Source: Heloderma charlesbogerti (lineage: Eukaryota; Chordata; Lepidosauria; Squamata; Helodermatidae). Taken from it: a stretch of 64,000 nucleotides of DNA. Numbering within the stretch: the first letter of the stretch is position 1; the number at the start of each line of letters is the position of its first letter. The stretch lies in the NCBI GenBank assembly GCA_026122225.1, contig JANEZZ010001497.1, forward strand, positions 682,001 to 746,000. Direction: 5' to 3'. The notes below the pieces were generated by a model that was not told where the DNA came from, searched no databases, and saw nothing but the letters and a program-made list of their open reading frames with translations. Positions 1 through 11,130 of the stretch are shown piece by piece. The position numbers and the translations under genes were made by a program.

Positions 1-1400
1 CCCTTTCTCCCTTGCTTTTTGCTTCCCTTCTTTCCTCCGCTACTTGTAAAGCCTCATCAGACAGCCACTTGGCTTTCTTGCATTTCTTTTTCTTTGGGAT
101 GGATTGAGTTGCTGCCTCCTGAACAATGTTACGGACCTCCGTCCATAGTTCCTCAGGCACTCTGTCTATCAGGTCTAATCCCTGAAATCTATTCATCACC
201 TGCACTATATATTCATAAGAGATATGATTTAGGTCATACCTGAATGGTTTAGTGGTTTTCCCTACGGTCTTCAATTAAAGCTGAAATTTTGCAAGAATCA
301 GCTCATGATCTGAGCCACAGTCAGCTCCAGGTCTTGTTTTGACTGACTGTATAGAGCTTCTCTATCTTTGGCTGCAAAGGACATAATCAATCTGATTTCG
401 ATATTGACCATCTGGTGATGTCCATGTGTAGAGTCGCCTCTTGTGCTGTTGGAAAAGAGTGTTTGCTATGATCAGCGTGTTCTCTTGGCAAAACTCTATT
501 AGCCTTTGTCCTGCCTCATTTTGTACACAAAGGCCATGCCTGCCTGTTATCCCGGTGATTTCTTGACTTCTTACTTTAGCATTCCAATCCCCTATGATGA
601 AGAGGACATCTTTTTTGGGTGTTAGTTCTAGAAGTTGTTGTAGGTCTTCATAGAACCAATCAACTTCAGCTTCTTCGGCCTCAGTGGTTGAGGCATAGAC
701 TTGAATTAATGTGATGTTGAATCGTTTGCCTTGGATTCGTACTCAGATCATTCTATCATTTTTGAGATTGTACCCCAGTACTGCTTTTCCCACCCTTTTG
801 TTGACTATGAGTGCTACTCCATTTCTTCTAAGGGATTCTTGGCCACAATAGTAGATATGATGGTCACCTGAATTAAATTCACCCATTCTTGTCCATTTTA
901 GTTCACTGATTCCCAAGATGTCGATGTTCAATCTTGCCATCTCATGTTTGACCACCTCCAGCTTACCTTCATTCATTGATCTGACATTCCAGGTTCCTAA
1001 ACAATATTGTTATTTACAGCATCGGATTTTCTTTTCACCACCAGACACATCCACAGCTAAGTGCCCTTTCGGCTTTGGCCCAGCTGCTTCACTCTTTCTG
1101 GTGCTACTTGGAAATACCCTCTGCTCTTCCCCAGTAGTATATTGGATACTTTCCGACCTGAAGGTATCATCTTCCGGCGTCATCTCTTTTAGCCTTGTGA
1201 TACATTCCATGGGGTTTTCTTGGCAAGAATACTGGAGTGGGTTGCCATTTCCTTCTCCAGTGGACCACATTTTGTCAGAACTCTCTGCCATGACCTGTCC
1301 GTCTTGGGTGTCCCTGCACGGCATAGCTTATGGCTTCACTGAGTTACGCAAGCCCCTTCGCCACAACAAGGCAATGATCCATGAAGGGGTCTTTGAGCAG
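1..1400 (-). mobile_element. BovB (RTE clade) LINE, 5' part, runs off the window start
   Basis: Read on the minus strand, the piece at 976-743 begins MNEGKLEVVKHEMARLNID and contains GISELKWTRMGEFNS and the CGQESLRRNGVALIVNKR motif. This is the start of the apurinic-like endonuclease domain of BovB/RTE elements. The stretch 1400-1010 matches the BovB 5' leader, including the GEEQRVFPSSTRKSEAAGPK region. Near 110-60 the reverse strand reads like the Lys-rich KKCKKAKWLSD segment further into the ORF. Stops interrupt the frame downstream of position 743, so the copy is dead. The reverse transcriptase half would lie left of the window. The hAT element starting at 1401 is inserted at or beside its 5' end. 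Confidence 0.85.
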
Positions 1401-2080
1401 TAGGGATGTACAAATTGTGCTCATACCATTCCGCTTGACTTCCGCAGTTGGCGTCCTCTGTCCCGTCCCGCTGTCCACAAACCCCCGAAATACTGTGTTT
1501 TTTTCCCCGCCTCGAAATTTACGTAAATAAAATCACAGCAAATGTCGAAAAATCCTCCGCGCCCAACAGCCGCCCGTCCCATTCCGCCATTCTGCGAAAG
1601 ACTATTCATCGCAGATATTTACATAGTTTCCGTTGGCCGGCATTGACCCTATGTAACTTCCGCCACACTCTCCCTTGTTGTGATTGCTTACGTATTTCCT
1701 CCCTAGGGGGGAATCCCCCCGTAGCTTCCGCCACACTCTCGCCATTGTTGGGATTGCCTTGGCCAGAACGTTCCCACTATTTTCGTAATTATTTACGTAT
1801 TTTTTCATTGCTGCCCGAAATGTTTCCCAGCCTTTGTGCGCTCCCCCGCTGTCTTGTTTTCTCGGACAGGGACAGGGACTGTGATTTTATTAATTTCTGT
1901 GTATTTGTGCTTGATGATCCTCGCCTTTACTGGTCTTGTTAACCTAACCGCCTCACAAATAAAAAAAAAATGGGGCTGCAGCTCCGCTTCCGCAAAATCT
2001 GTCGTCAACTTCCTGCTAACTTCCTGAATGTCGTCTGCATTTGCGCTTGCGTAAATTTGTGGGTGGAGTTCTGTTGTGTG
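1401..2080 (+). promoter_or_regulatory. Outer hAT: accessory-gene-side terminus and presumed promoter
   Basis: The terminal TAGGGATGTACAAATTG is followed by about 650 bp upstream of the accessory gene. It contains short TTTACGTAA-like palindromic motifs near 1520 and 1790. The part from about 1680 to 2050 reappears as the reverse complement at about 13340-13700 in the inner copy, which shows it belongs to the element. I see no clear TATA box. Confidence 0.5.
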
Positions 2081-2375
2081 GTGGTGGTGGTGTGTTAGTG
2101 GTGGTGCTTAGTGGATTTCCTTGTATCAGTGTTGTTTGTGCATTGTGGTGGTTTTGTCTGGTCCGTGTGTGTGTGTGTGTGTGTGTGTGTAGTTGTGCAT
2201 TGTGGTGTTTTTGTCCGGTTTGGTCTGTGTAGTTAAGTGGTGGTTGTGCATGGCTGTCTGGTGTGTGTGTGTGTGTAGTTGTGCATTGTGGTGTTTTTGT
2301 CCGGTTTGGTCTGTGTGTGTGTAGTTAAGTGGTGGTTGTGCGTGGCTGTCTTGGTGTGTGTGTGTTTGTGTGTAG
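2080..2375. repeat. GT-rich microsatellite region upstream of accessory gene
   Basis: GTGTGT runs (longest about 2163-2192) alternate with imperfect copies of a unit containing GTTAAGTGGTGGTTGTGC. The same GT/AC-rich block precedes the accessory ORF in the inner copy (about 13100-13320, opposite strand) and the third copy (53540-53715). It is therefore an old part of the transposon. Confidence 0.8.
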
Positions 2376-2388
2376 TAGCTGCTCTAAA

Positions 2389-2721
2389 ATGGCAGCTGGA
2401 GGTGGGACCATGAGGAGACCAAGGCCCTCCTCATCAACATTAAGAGCAGTGAGGCGGTGGCAGTGCTGTTTGGCAGCTGCTCCTGCCGCAATGAACTTTA
2501 TTGGGCACGGATAAAGAGGAGGATGGAGCGAGCGGGCCACCATCGCACAATTGGACAATTGAGGTCCAAATGGAAGGCACTAAAGCAGTCCTTCATCAGA
2601 GAGGGGATTGCTGCTGCCGAGAGGAGGGCACTGCTGTCCAACCCCCCTGCCTACTACTGGTGTATCCACAGAGTGTGGGTCAAAGCAGGCCAGCCCCCAT
2701 TTTCGCAGAGGGATATGCCCA
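2389..2721 (+). pseudogene. Myb/SANT-like accessory protein, exon 1, broken copy (outer hAT)
   Basis: The frame starting with TGG near 2403 encodes WDHEETKALLINIKSSEAVA and continues with the NELYWARIKRRM and QLRSKWKALKQSF motifs. This is the trihelix or Myb/SANT-like fold used by transposon and MSANTD-type DNA-binding proteins. Compared with the inner copy, a small deletion just after the ATG at 2389 puts the start codon out of frame. The exon still ends at a GTAAGT donor (2722), although the preceding base differs from the CCTG|GTAAGT of the other two copies. The downstream exons are absent from this element. Confidence 0.7.
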
Positions 2722-3224
2722 GTAAGTTATAGTTATCCCATCCCATCCCATCATCAAGTTTAACTAAATATGAAGAGAAGGATGTGTACCGAAAATGAAG
2801 CTATCTCTTTGTGGTCTCATGTGGAAACAAACAAATCCTGACATTTAGCCTGCAATCCTATGCTTGCTGAACTCGGACAGAAAAAGGTCCCATCATCTTC
2901 CAGCCACTTTGACTGGTTGAAGAAGGGATGCTGGGAACTGCGTTGTTTTTCCCTGTACAACCACATGCATAGGATTATGCGGGCCTGGCTACTACAACTC
3001 ATATTACACACTGACACACTGTCCATTTCCAGGGAAATGCTGCTGCTGCCGGTCTCTGCACAGTGCACACAGGGGGACTGGCACCACCCCAGCAGCAACA
3101 GGACCAGCCTCTCGGTGTGTGCACGTCATCCTTCTTTATGTAGTGATTGCTGAATTTTTGCACCCCACCCACCCCACTTTCTACCAAGACATTGGCACTC
3201 CAGTCAACTCATGAGCAAGTGTTC

Positions 3225-3440
3225 ATCTGAGAGCTTGGAGATCTGGGTATAGTCCACTCAGCCATGGAAGCTTGCTGGGTGACTTTGGCCCAGTCAGAAA
3301 GCCCCAGCCTACCTCAGTGTTGTTGTTGTGAGCGAAGAAGAGGCTAATGTGAGCCGCCTTGTGTTCCTTGCACTAGGAAAAAAGGTGGCATTTATGCAAT
3401 GCATCAATAGAATAAAAAAATACCATGGCATTGCAAATAT
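3225..3440 (+). repeat. SINE/LINE-tail fragment captured in the accessory-gene intron (outer copy)
   Basis: The text around GGTGACTTTGGCCCAGTCA, then a GTTGTTGTTGTGAG block, then AGGTGGCATTTATGCAATGC resembles the 3' portion common to many amniote SINEs and LINE tails. The same insertion sits at the same place in the inner (12030-12265, minus) and third copies (54570-54790, plus), so it was captured before the copies separated. Confidence 0.6.
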
Positions 3441-3481
3441 AGAAATGGGGTGAGTAGAAGTGCAATCCAACATGACAGCAA

Positions 3482-3920
3482 ACTATGATGAATGGCTTTG
3501 GAAACAAAGCAAGAACAAAACACTGAAGTGTTTTCCCACCGAAAAGGTGTATCGTTTGAGAAAGTATTGCAGCTCTTTTAAAGAGTTGGGGTTTTCTTTA
3601 GTACTGGAGTGCCATGTAACATTTAAATAATATGAAATATGTTCACAGCAATGAATATGAATGAATGTAAAACAGTTGTGTATGTTTTGTGGTGTTGAAG
3701 AAGAAGATCCCTTCCCCAAATGGTCCCCTCCAAAGGTTTTGGACTTCAACTCCCATCAGGCCCAGCCGGCATGACCAATGGTCAAGAATGCTGGGAGTTG
3801 TAGCCCAAAACATCTGGAAGGCTGCAGGTTGCAGAAGGCTAATGTAGGGACTATTCAAATATTTGAAGATATTTATTTGTATCCAGATATTTACAAGCAC
3901 CTGTGATGACAGAGTCTTAC
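3482..3920 (-). pseudogene. Outer hAT transposase gene, first-intron fragment
   Basis: This is the reverse complement of about 6590-7040 in the inner element, intron 1 of the transposase gene, with about 90% visual identity. Its reverse strand contains the CTACATTAGCCTTCTGCAAC and ACTTCAACTCCCATC stretches, the latter typical of old LINE tails. The accessory intron joins it at about 3475. Confidence 0.75.
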
Positions 3921-3942
3921 CAGATTCATCCTTTGGAATGAT

Positions 3943-4853
3943 TAGGGATGGTGGAGAATTTCTCCCCGAAACTTCGGGGGGCCAAGCGCCAACGTATTCG
4001 GCCCCCCGAACAAGTTTCGGGGAGAAATCCTCCGCCCCCGCCCCCCCCCGGGACGGGACTTACCTTCCCTGAATGTCCCTCCCGGCGGAGGGTCCGGCTG
4101 GCGGTTCGTCGGGTGTTCGAGCGGGGCGGGAGCGGCAGCTGGTCTTTCGACCGGCTGCCGCCCCCGCCATTGCAATAAAAGAAAAAAAAACGTCCCCTGA
4201 TAGGCTACGTGACGATTCACATAGCCTATCACGGCTAGATTTGCAAAGTCAGCCGTGATAGGCTACGTGAATCATCACGTAGCCTATCACGGGTGACTTA
4301 AAAAAAAAAAAAAGTGTGTACGGATAATGGCAGCCCCCATAGGGAGCCGCCATTTCCGTTCCTTATTTGGTGGCTGTAGTCTACGTAAATGTTTACGTAG
4401 ACTACGGCGAAAATAAGGGCAACGCTATTTGCGTTGCCCTTATTTTCGCCATAGTCTACATAAACATTTACGTAGACTACAGCAACTAAATAAGGAACGC
4501 GAATGGCGGCTCCCTATGGGGGCCGCCATTCGCGTACGCGCTTTTTTTTTTTTAAAGTCACCCGTGATAGGCTACGTGATGATTCACGTAGCCTATCACG
4601 GCTGACTTTGCAGATCTAGCCGTGATAGGCTACGTGAATTGTCACGTAGCCTATCAGGGGGTGTTTTTTTTTTTTTTTTACTTCCGCGTTCGCGGCCGGG
4701 CGAGGCGAGGCGCCTCCTCCCCGGCCTGAATTTCAGCCGGGCGAGGTGGGAAGCCTCCCCCCCCGGCCTGAACTTCGCGGGGGGAGCAGCGAAGCGCTCC
4801 CCCCCACCGTGAACAAGCTGCGAGAAAAGGTAAGTGACTTTCGTCCACCCCTA
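3943..4853. mobile_element. Palindromic non-autonomous hAT copy 1 (911 bp)
   Basis: It begins TAGGGATGG and ends CCACCCCTA, with perfect 8-bp duplications GGAATGAT at 3935-3942 and 4854-4861. It sits in exon 1 of the outer transposase gene. One end has the AGAATTTCTCCCCGAAAC motif, the other GGTAAGTGACTTTCG. The middle (about 4191-4663) is a large palindrome built from smaller palindromes. Consensus GGTAAGT donors occur near 4829 (plus) and 4056 (minus). Confidence 0.92.
4191..4663. repeat. Hierarchical palindrome core (type example)
   Basis: The whole core reads as an imperfect inverted repeat centred near 4427, and each arm holds four shorter inverted repeats. In the left arm they are: CTGATAGGCTACGTGACGAT with its mate (about 4197), GTGATAGGCTACGTGAATC with its mate (about 4255), the GCCCCCATAGGGAGC box (about 4330), and GTAGTCTACGTAAATG with its mate (about 4377). 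The right arm mirrors this order, ending at the GTGATAGGCTACGTGAATTG unit (about 4622). Poly-A and poly-T runs separate the units symmetrically. Confidence 0.9.
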
Positions 4854-5100
4854 GGAATGATGTCGATATCTTGACTTTCATTCTGCCTCTGTAGAGTCTC
4901 CTTGGGAACATTTTCATCCACTTTGGAGACACTGCCCTTCTGCTCACCATCCATGAACTTTCTTCCTCTTCCTCTGGAGTTGTGGCCGGCTGTGCCTGTG
5001 CCACTTTCTGTAGCGGAAATTGGTGGTGTGTGCTGCTTATGGGTGCGGGGTGGACTGGGGCTGGGGCTGCTGTCGCTGCTGGTCACACCTTGGGCTTCCT
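4854..5100 (-). pseudogene. Outer hAT transposase exon 1, middle part
   Basis: The minus strand encodes SSDSSPSPSPPRTHKQHTPP, then the GHNSRGRGRKFMDGE and DENVPKET motifs, as in exon 1 of the inner copy (6330-6550). It is cut on the left by palindromic copy 1 and on the right by the inner hAT element. The start-codon part lies at 14263-14388. Confidence 0.8.
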
Positions 5101-5450
5101 TAGGGATGTCAGAGAAATTCCCTCAAAAGTGAAATGGGCTCGAAAACAGTCACTTTCGGTTCGCCGAACCCTTTCCCGAGAAGGGGCGCCCAGGTCTACC
5201 CGAACGTGAGCTCACGCGACCCTTTTTTTTTTTAATCTGCCGAAAGTTTTACGAAGGTATTTACGAAGGCAACTTCGCAAATTAGGACGAAAGATGGCGA
5301 AAGGGATTACATGAAACTATTTAATAAACATTCAGTTTCCTTCCCTGCTACGACGCGGCTTTCTTTTGCTGGGAGGGACGGGGTCACGAAGTGCACGTAG
5401 CCTGCCAGCCCTGAGGCTGAGCTGCATAGCCTCATCTTTTGTTTTATACT
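5101..5450 (+). repeat. Transposase-side terminal region of the inner hAT
   Basis: About 350 bp here match, as reverse complement, the right end of the outer element (15331-15709). Shared segments include the TAGGGATGTCAGAGAAATTC terminus, a TTTTACGAAGGTATTTACGAAG motif region near 5250, and the AGGTCAGGTTCAGGTCAG run near 5466. The match defines the transposase-side end of the family. The TGAGGTCA-like direct repeats near 5465-5500 lie just upstream of the gene and could be promoter elements (inference). Confidence 0.75.
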
Positions 5451-6185
5451 TTTATTGTATGTGTGAGGTCAGGTTCAGGTCAGGTGAGGTCACCTGAGCG
5501 AGATCCCTCCAGGCCACCCCCCCACCCCACCAGGAAGATAGTTGAGGGGAGGGAACTCATTGACCATTTATCCCCTGGATTCCCACATAGTTCACATAGG
5601 ACGGCGGTCGTGCAGCAGCCTCACTTGCTCCAAGCTAGACTCCACAGTCCAGAGACAGACTAGAACAGGCGCCGCTGCTGCTCCGTCCCAGCTGCTGCAA
5701 CTTTCTTTCTCTGCATCCCTGTGTTGCACTGCAGTTCAACCTTTTTTCTTTTTTCTTTATTACAGTGAAGGTATGTTTACTTTACCTGAATGTGCCCTTA
5801 TGCTTAGTGATTTTGGGGTGAGATGGAGGAGCAGGGGGAACTGGGGGGGAAGGCATCCTGCAAGGACTCCATCCCCCATCCTCCTGGGCTTCCCAGGATT
5901 CACCCATGTGCCTGCCTGCCTATGTATTTCTTTCTGGGGAGGGGGGAGGGGGAGGGGGGAGCTGGAAGGCCTCCATCCATCCCCTATCCTCCTGGGCATG
6001 GATGGGCCACATCCTCCATCCTGGGCTTTTCAGCCTAGTCTGCTGTACAATATGCCCCTGTTTAGTTAGCACTGAATGGCTGGATTGGAGGGTAACTACT
6101 TCTACACTGTACTATATCTGCGATTAGGCTGTTCACATGATTTCAGCTTTGCCACATGCATTTATGTCTCCTTCTGCCCAGAGAC
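5451..6185 (+). promoter_or_regulatory. Transposase promoter and 5' untranslated region
   Basis: There is no ORF of note. It contains CT-rich stretches and diverged copies of the GGATGGAG-type unit that forms a three-copy minisatellite in the outer element (about 14540-15010). Just before the ATG, TTCTGCCCAG|A looks like a 3' splice site, so a 5' non-coding exon is likely. Confidence 0.4.
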
Positions 6186-6576
6186 ATGAACATGGAGAAA
6201 AGAGGAACCCGTGGTCAATCCGGCACTCAAAAGAGGCGTGGACGCCTGGCAAGAACATACACCGCTGAGCTTGCATTTCAGCAGTATTTTAATAATGAGA
6301 TGGAAGTGGAGGAAGCCCAAGGTGTGACCAGCAGCGACAGCGGCCCCAGCCCCAGCCCACCCCGCACACGTAAGCAGCGCACACCGCCAATTTCCGCTAC
6401 AGAAAGTGACACAGGAACAACCGGCCACAACTCCAGAGGAAGAGGAAGAAAGTTCTTGGATGGTGAGCGGAAGGGCAGTGTCTCCAAACCCAAAGCGGAT
6501 GAAAATGTCCCCAAGGAGACTCTGCAGCAGTGGGATGAATGTCAAGATATCTACCTCATTCCAAAGGATGAATCTG
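6186..6576 (+). pseudogene. hAT transposase exon 1 (inner copy)
   Basis: The ATG at 6186 opens 130 codons (MNMEKRGTRG...), rich in Lys/Arg at first, then Ser/Pro, then the acidic DENVPKETLQQ region. The exon ends GAATCTG|GTAAGA, leaving a phase-1 junction. The next exon at 7812 restores the frame. It has no recognisable domain and may act in nuclear targeting or dimerisation (inference). This exon itself is open; the gene is dead because exon 2 has two frameshifts. The same exon is present, broken, in the outer (minus, 3921-14388) and third copies (minus, 62227-63135). Confidence 0.75.
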
Positions 6577-7811
6577 GTAAGACTCTGTCACCACAGGTGC
6601 TTGTGAATATCTGGATACAAACAAATGTCTTTGAATATTTGAATAGTCCCTACATTAGCCTTCTGCAACCTGCAGCCTTCAAGATGTTTTGGGCTACTAC
6701 TCCCAGCATTATTGACCATTGGTCATGCTGGCTTGGCCTGATGGGATTTGAAGTCCAAACCTTTGGAGGGGAGCATTTGGGGAAGGGATCTTCTTCTTCA
6801 ACACAACAAAACATACATGACTGTTTTACATTCATCCATATTCATTGCTGTGAACATATTTCATATTATTTAAATGTTACATGGTGCTCCAGTACGAAAG
6901 AAAACCCCAAGTCTTTAAAAGAACTGCAATACTTTCTCAAACAATACACCTTTTCGGTGGGAAAACACTTCAGTGTTTTGTGCTCGCTTGTTTCCAAAGC
7001 CATTCATCATAGTTTGCTGTCTTGTTTGGGCTTGATCTCTTTTAACTAGAGCTGCGATGTGAATTGATTAAGCAATTACATTTCTGAGGATGGTTTTTAA
7101 AATGTTGCAGAAATCTGAGTCAGAGACTTATTTAGTCCCTTTAGTCTGACCCCCGATATGGCTACTACAAAAAGAGGGCCTGACTAATCAGGCACTGCTC
7201 CTGGGGGACCACAAATGCACCCTTGAAAAAGGCAGTGGGATTCGCCAAGTATGTGCTCAGGTCAGGACCAGCCCTATCGTTAGGGAGCCTTGCAGCTCCT
7301 CAGCCAGCTTGTTGTCCTCTGGTGTGGTGGAAGAGGCTTTCCCATTGTCACTGTTCAAGTAAGATTCAGCTATCGCCCTATGTAGGATGGAGGGGTGCTA
7401 TTTTACCCTTTGCCTCAGGAAGCAAAACGCGTTGGGCCAGCCCTGTGGGGGATGAGTCCCACACAATGGTGTAATAGAGCTGATGAAAGGAGTGGACCTT
7501 GCAAGGGAGCCAGATATCTCCTCCCCCATGCTTTTCAGACTTTCACCAGTGAGGTCACGTTTAGATAACTCTCGTTGAGTTTCCCAGTCTGTACAGTACC
7601 TTTTTTTTGCACCTAATGTGTTTTCTCAGTGCTCAGTAGTGCAGGAGTAGCTTACAACTGCACCTTGTGTCATGTGGATTGATTGCGAGTCCTCCAAGCT
7701 ATGTTTCATAGATTGCTACAACAACACAGTTTTATTTGCTTGGCTATTGCTCATGTGTAAAAGTCGTATTTCTCATGAAACTCTGCTTCTATGTATTTTG
7801 AATCTTTACAG
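6577..7811 (+). other. Intron 1 of the inner hAT transposase gene
   Basis: GTAAGA at 6577 and TTTACAG at 7811 delimit it. An open frame runs from exon 1 to 7049 but is not conserved in frame in the other copies, so I treat it as read-through of the intron. The intron contains a segment repeated in the other two copies and an old LINE-tail-like stretch (CCAGCATTATTGACCATTGG). Confidence 0.65.
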
Positions 7812-10416
7812 AGACACCCACAACCGTCCTCCCTGCATCTGACAGCGGAGGTGGGACAGGTGAACTAGGTCCACAGCTGCCCGCTGATGATCACCTCGTG
7901 GGCGGCGGCTCAGGTGATTTTGAAAAAAATGCCGGAGGACTTAGTGTCATCAGTGATCTGGACAGCGAAGATGATGAGGAGCTCTTCTATATCAATGATG
8001 TCCCTGCTGAGACTGGGTCTGACTCTGTTCTCCACTTCCAGCCTTCTGCGTTCTGCGGGACCAATCCCAAACCTCAGGAACAAACGTCCCCTGCCAAGCA
8101 CTGGTCAGCACCATCAACAACACCATCCACAGATGAGTGGAAACATGCAGCTACAGCTGCCACCTCATCTGGAACCGAAGGCCCCATTCCCCAAAGAAGA
8201 AATGGTGGTGGCAGGGTGAGCTCCTATGTGTGGCGCTTCTTCAAATATGCAGAGAACGACCGCTATGTCGTGATGTGCGATATTTGTCGAAGCCATGTGC
8301 GGCTAGGAAAAGAAGGGGGCTGTCCACGAGTGGGCACGTCTGCCATGAGGCAACACATGGAGGTGCATCATCTGCTTCTTGTGCCCAAAGATAGCGACGG
8401 GAAGCCACAACCATCCAAAAAGAACAGTACCGCCTTTGCCTCATCTTCCAAAGACCTCACGCAAAGTGGTCTGGGTGGGAAGGGCACAGAAGGCAGCTTT
8501 GCTAAGAGGCAGGTCTCACTGGAGAAATGCCTTGCGCTGACACAGAAATTACCCTCTGACAGTGCCCAGGCACGACAGTGGAATCACCTCCTGACAGTGG
8601 CCATTGCAGCACGTATGCTTCCCTTCTCCCTGGTGGAAGATGAAGACTTTTTGACCTTACTTAAGAGCATCTGCCCTCGGTGGGATGTCCCCTCTCGTCA
8701 CTACATTAGTGGCGTAGCCATTCCAGCCCCGGCTTCTGCAATCAGACGGGTGATCCAACAGGATTTGAAATGTGCAGTTGGAGGAAGTGTACATTTAACG
8801 AGTGACACATGGACAAGTAACCAAACAAAGTCTTATCTGTGTGTCACCGCGCACTGGGTATCCATCAGTGCGAGCAGCCGACTGAGTCGTAGAACAGCGA
8901 CATTGTCCCTCACAATGCTCTCTGGAACACACACAGCGGAAAACATCAGCAGCAGCATCAGTGGTGTTGTTCAGTCCTGGTTGGCCCCCTTAAATCTTAC
9001 AGTGGGCTGTGTAGCAACAGACAATGCCTCCAACTACCTAAAAGCAGCCCGCATTGCATGGCTAAACCACGTTCCGTGCGTTGCGCACTGCTTGAACCTT
9101 GTGGTGCGTTCTGGATTGAGCAACGCCTCCCCCAAAATTGGCAAGCTACTTAAGGTGGCCCGATCCATTTGCACCCACTTCCGGCAGTCCTGCTCAGCAA
9201 TGTAGCCGTGGCCTTCCAGAACACAAATTCATTTTGGATGTGTCCACACGCTGGAACAGCACATTGCATATGCTTCAGAGACTCTGTGAGCAGAGACCAG
9301 CTATAAATGACTACATCACTGAGAAGCAACACCACTCCAAATTTTTTGTCACACCACATCAGTGGCTCTGGATGCAAGATCTGGTGGACATTTTAAAAAT
9401 TTTCGATGAATGCACAGCGGTACTGAGTGCAGACTATGCCACACTGGGCCAAGTGCTACCTGTGCTAAGGATCATAGAGGGGGTGCTGAGAAAACGCCAT
9501 TCTGAGATTTGTGAGCGCACCAGTGCTGGAGGCAGGGAATTATTCCCCAATCCTGCAGTTAGGCTTGCAGAATTCCTTCTGCAGGAGCTGGGCACCAACA
9601 AACACATAACTTCAATCAGGGGGGACATGAAATACGTTGCTGCTGCATTCCTTGAACCACGGTTCAGGGATAGCACAACAAGTGCGGAGCCTCCAAACGA
9701 CAACCCTGACTTCCAAAGTTTAAAAAAATATTTGACTGAGAAAGTCATGGAGTGCTTCCAGAGAGATGGGCTGGATGAGAAGGAGCTGGGTGAGGCTAGT
9801 AGGACCACTACCTCCCCTGAAGACAATATCTGCAGCAGTAGCACCATCACCAGCAGGAGGGGCAATGATGACGCCACAGCAGCTGCACCACCAACAGAGT
9901 CAGACCCAGGGGCATCTTGTCTCGTTCAGCTTTTACTCCTCAATGGCAGTGGAGCTTGGTGTAAGTGGGTGCAGGCGGGGGGAATGTGCCAAAGCAGTCA
10001 GGAAAGCATCAGCCTATGATGTGCTTGTCCGGGAACTTGAAGGTTATTCAAGAGAGAGTTTCTCGGGAACACAGATCAGCCCAGAGAGTGATCCTCTCCT
10101 ATACTGGGATACGAAACGTGGCGTTTGGCCATATCTGAGCAAAGTCGCCATTTGGCATCTATCTTGCCCTCCCTCAAGTGTGGCCTCTGAAAGGCTTTTC
10201 TCCACCACAGGCAACATTGTCACTGCCCACCGAAGCAGACTCACGCCACAACATGTCTCCACCCTCGCCTTCATACGCTCCAACAGGGGATGGATTCCCA
10301 AGGAGCACCTCCCCCAAGCTGTCAGCAGCAGAGTAGAGCAGTCATCAAGTGACGAGGAGGAACCCTGGGATGATGACACTGCTGCTAGTGTGAGCCAGAG
10401 TTCTGAGGGACAATGA
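7812..10416 (+). pseudogene. hAT transposase main exon, two frameshifts (inner copy)
   Basis: A hAT superfamily cut-and-paste transposase acting on TAGGGATG ends. In order it shows an acidic N-part; a BED zinc finger (CDIC near 8275, then the HMEVHH cluster near 8355); the SDTWTS motif with the first catalytic Asp near 8805; ATDNASNYL with the second near 9020; CVAHCLNLVV near 9080; and the C-terminal dimerisation region DPLLYWDTKRG...SERLFSTTGN (about 10090-10220). Compared with the third copy, about 23 bases are missing near 9203, giving a TAG, and the frame shifts again near 9915. The two defects make it non-functional. It ends with an acidic tail and TGA at 10414-10416. Confidence 0.88.
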
Positions 10417-10612
10417 GGCAGAATGATACAACTTGTGAGTGGTCACACGGAGGTGTCCCTCAGAACTTTGTCCAAACCTGCAGTCCCTGTCTGGCCTGGG
10501 CAGAGCCCAAAGCACTGGCGATATGTGGCGGAGCTTAATAATACCTCACATGCAGAATCCAGTTGCGCTATCCGACTGTGTGTGGCGGACTACGCAACAG
10601 CGTACATCGCTA

Positions 10613-10613
<1 letters not shown>

Positions 10614-10648
<35 letters not shown>
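10614..10648. repeat. (CA)n microsatellite
   Basis: About 17 uninterrupted CA units in the transposase 3' region. The third copy has only a short TGTGTGTGTAG remnant at the matching place, so this array expanded after the copies separated. Confidence 0.95.
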
Positions 10649-10651
<3 letters not shown>

Positions 10652-10967
10652 TCTCTATGCGGATGTACTCCGCTATCGACTGTATATGTGTATCTTTACC
10701 CCTCTGAATGTTAGTATGATTCTGATTCCCCAAATGTATGTATAGTTCTATTTCTCTTGATGTTGATGTATGCATTTAATTCATTTAAAATTCTTTCATA
10801 AATCACGGAATTGCTTTCAAAGACCTTGTTGTGGTCTCTCCCTGGACTCCCTCAGCTTTTGGGTTTTCCTAAGGACCGAGAGCTCTATGTGAAAAGATCC
10901 CTCTGGTATGCATCCAGTTTGCAGGTATGTGATATGCACCTACACGTAAAACAAAGCATACTTCATA

Positions 10968-11130
10968 GAATCGTAGAGCCACAGAATCATGGGGTTGGAA
11001 GGGGCCTACAAAGCCATCGAGTCCAACCCCCTGCTCAAATTAAGGTGTCCAAGTCAGAGCATCCCTGGCAGCTGGCTGTCCAGCCTCGTCTTGAATGCAC
11101 TCATTCATAACATCAGGGATGCGGACTGTC
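10968..11130 (-). mobile_element. CR1 LINE 3' end fragment
   Basis: It reads ATAGAATCGTAGAGCC, then GGGGTTGGAAGGGGCCTAC and AGCATCCCTGGCAGCTGGC. This is the reverse complement of the CR1 3' untranslated end. Confidence 0.85.

Noticed and set aside
4191..4663. Regular short palindromic repeats resembling a CRISPR array
   Set aside because: The repeats are interspersed in mirrored order within a transposon with 8-bp target duplications, in a vertebrate genome with no cas genes. The spacing is symmetric, not array-like.
6156..7049. 297-codon ORF as a single unspliced protein
   Set aside because: Beyond 6576 the frame runs through the intron. The paralogous introns at 3482-3920 and 61750-62226 do not keep it, and exon 2 at 7812 continues the protein in phase.
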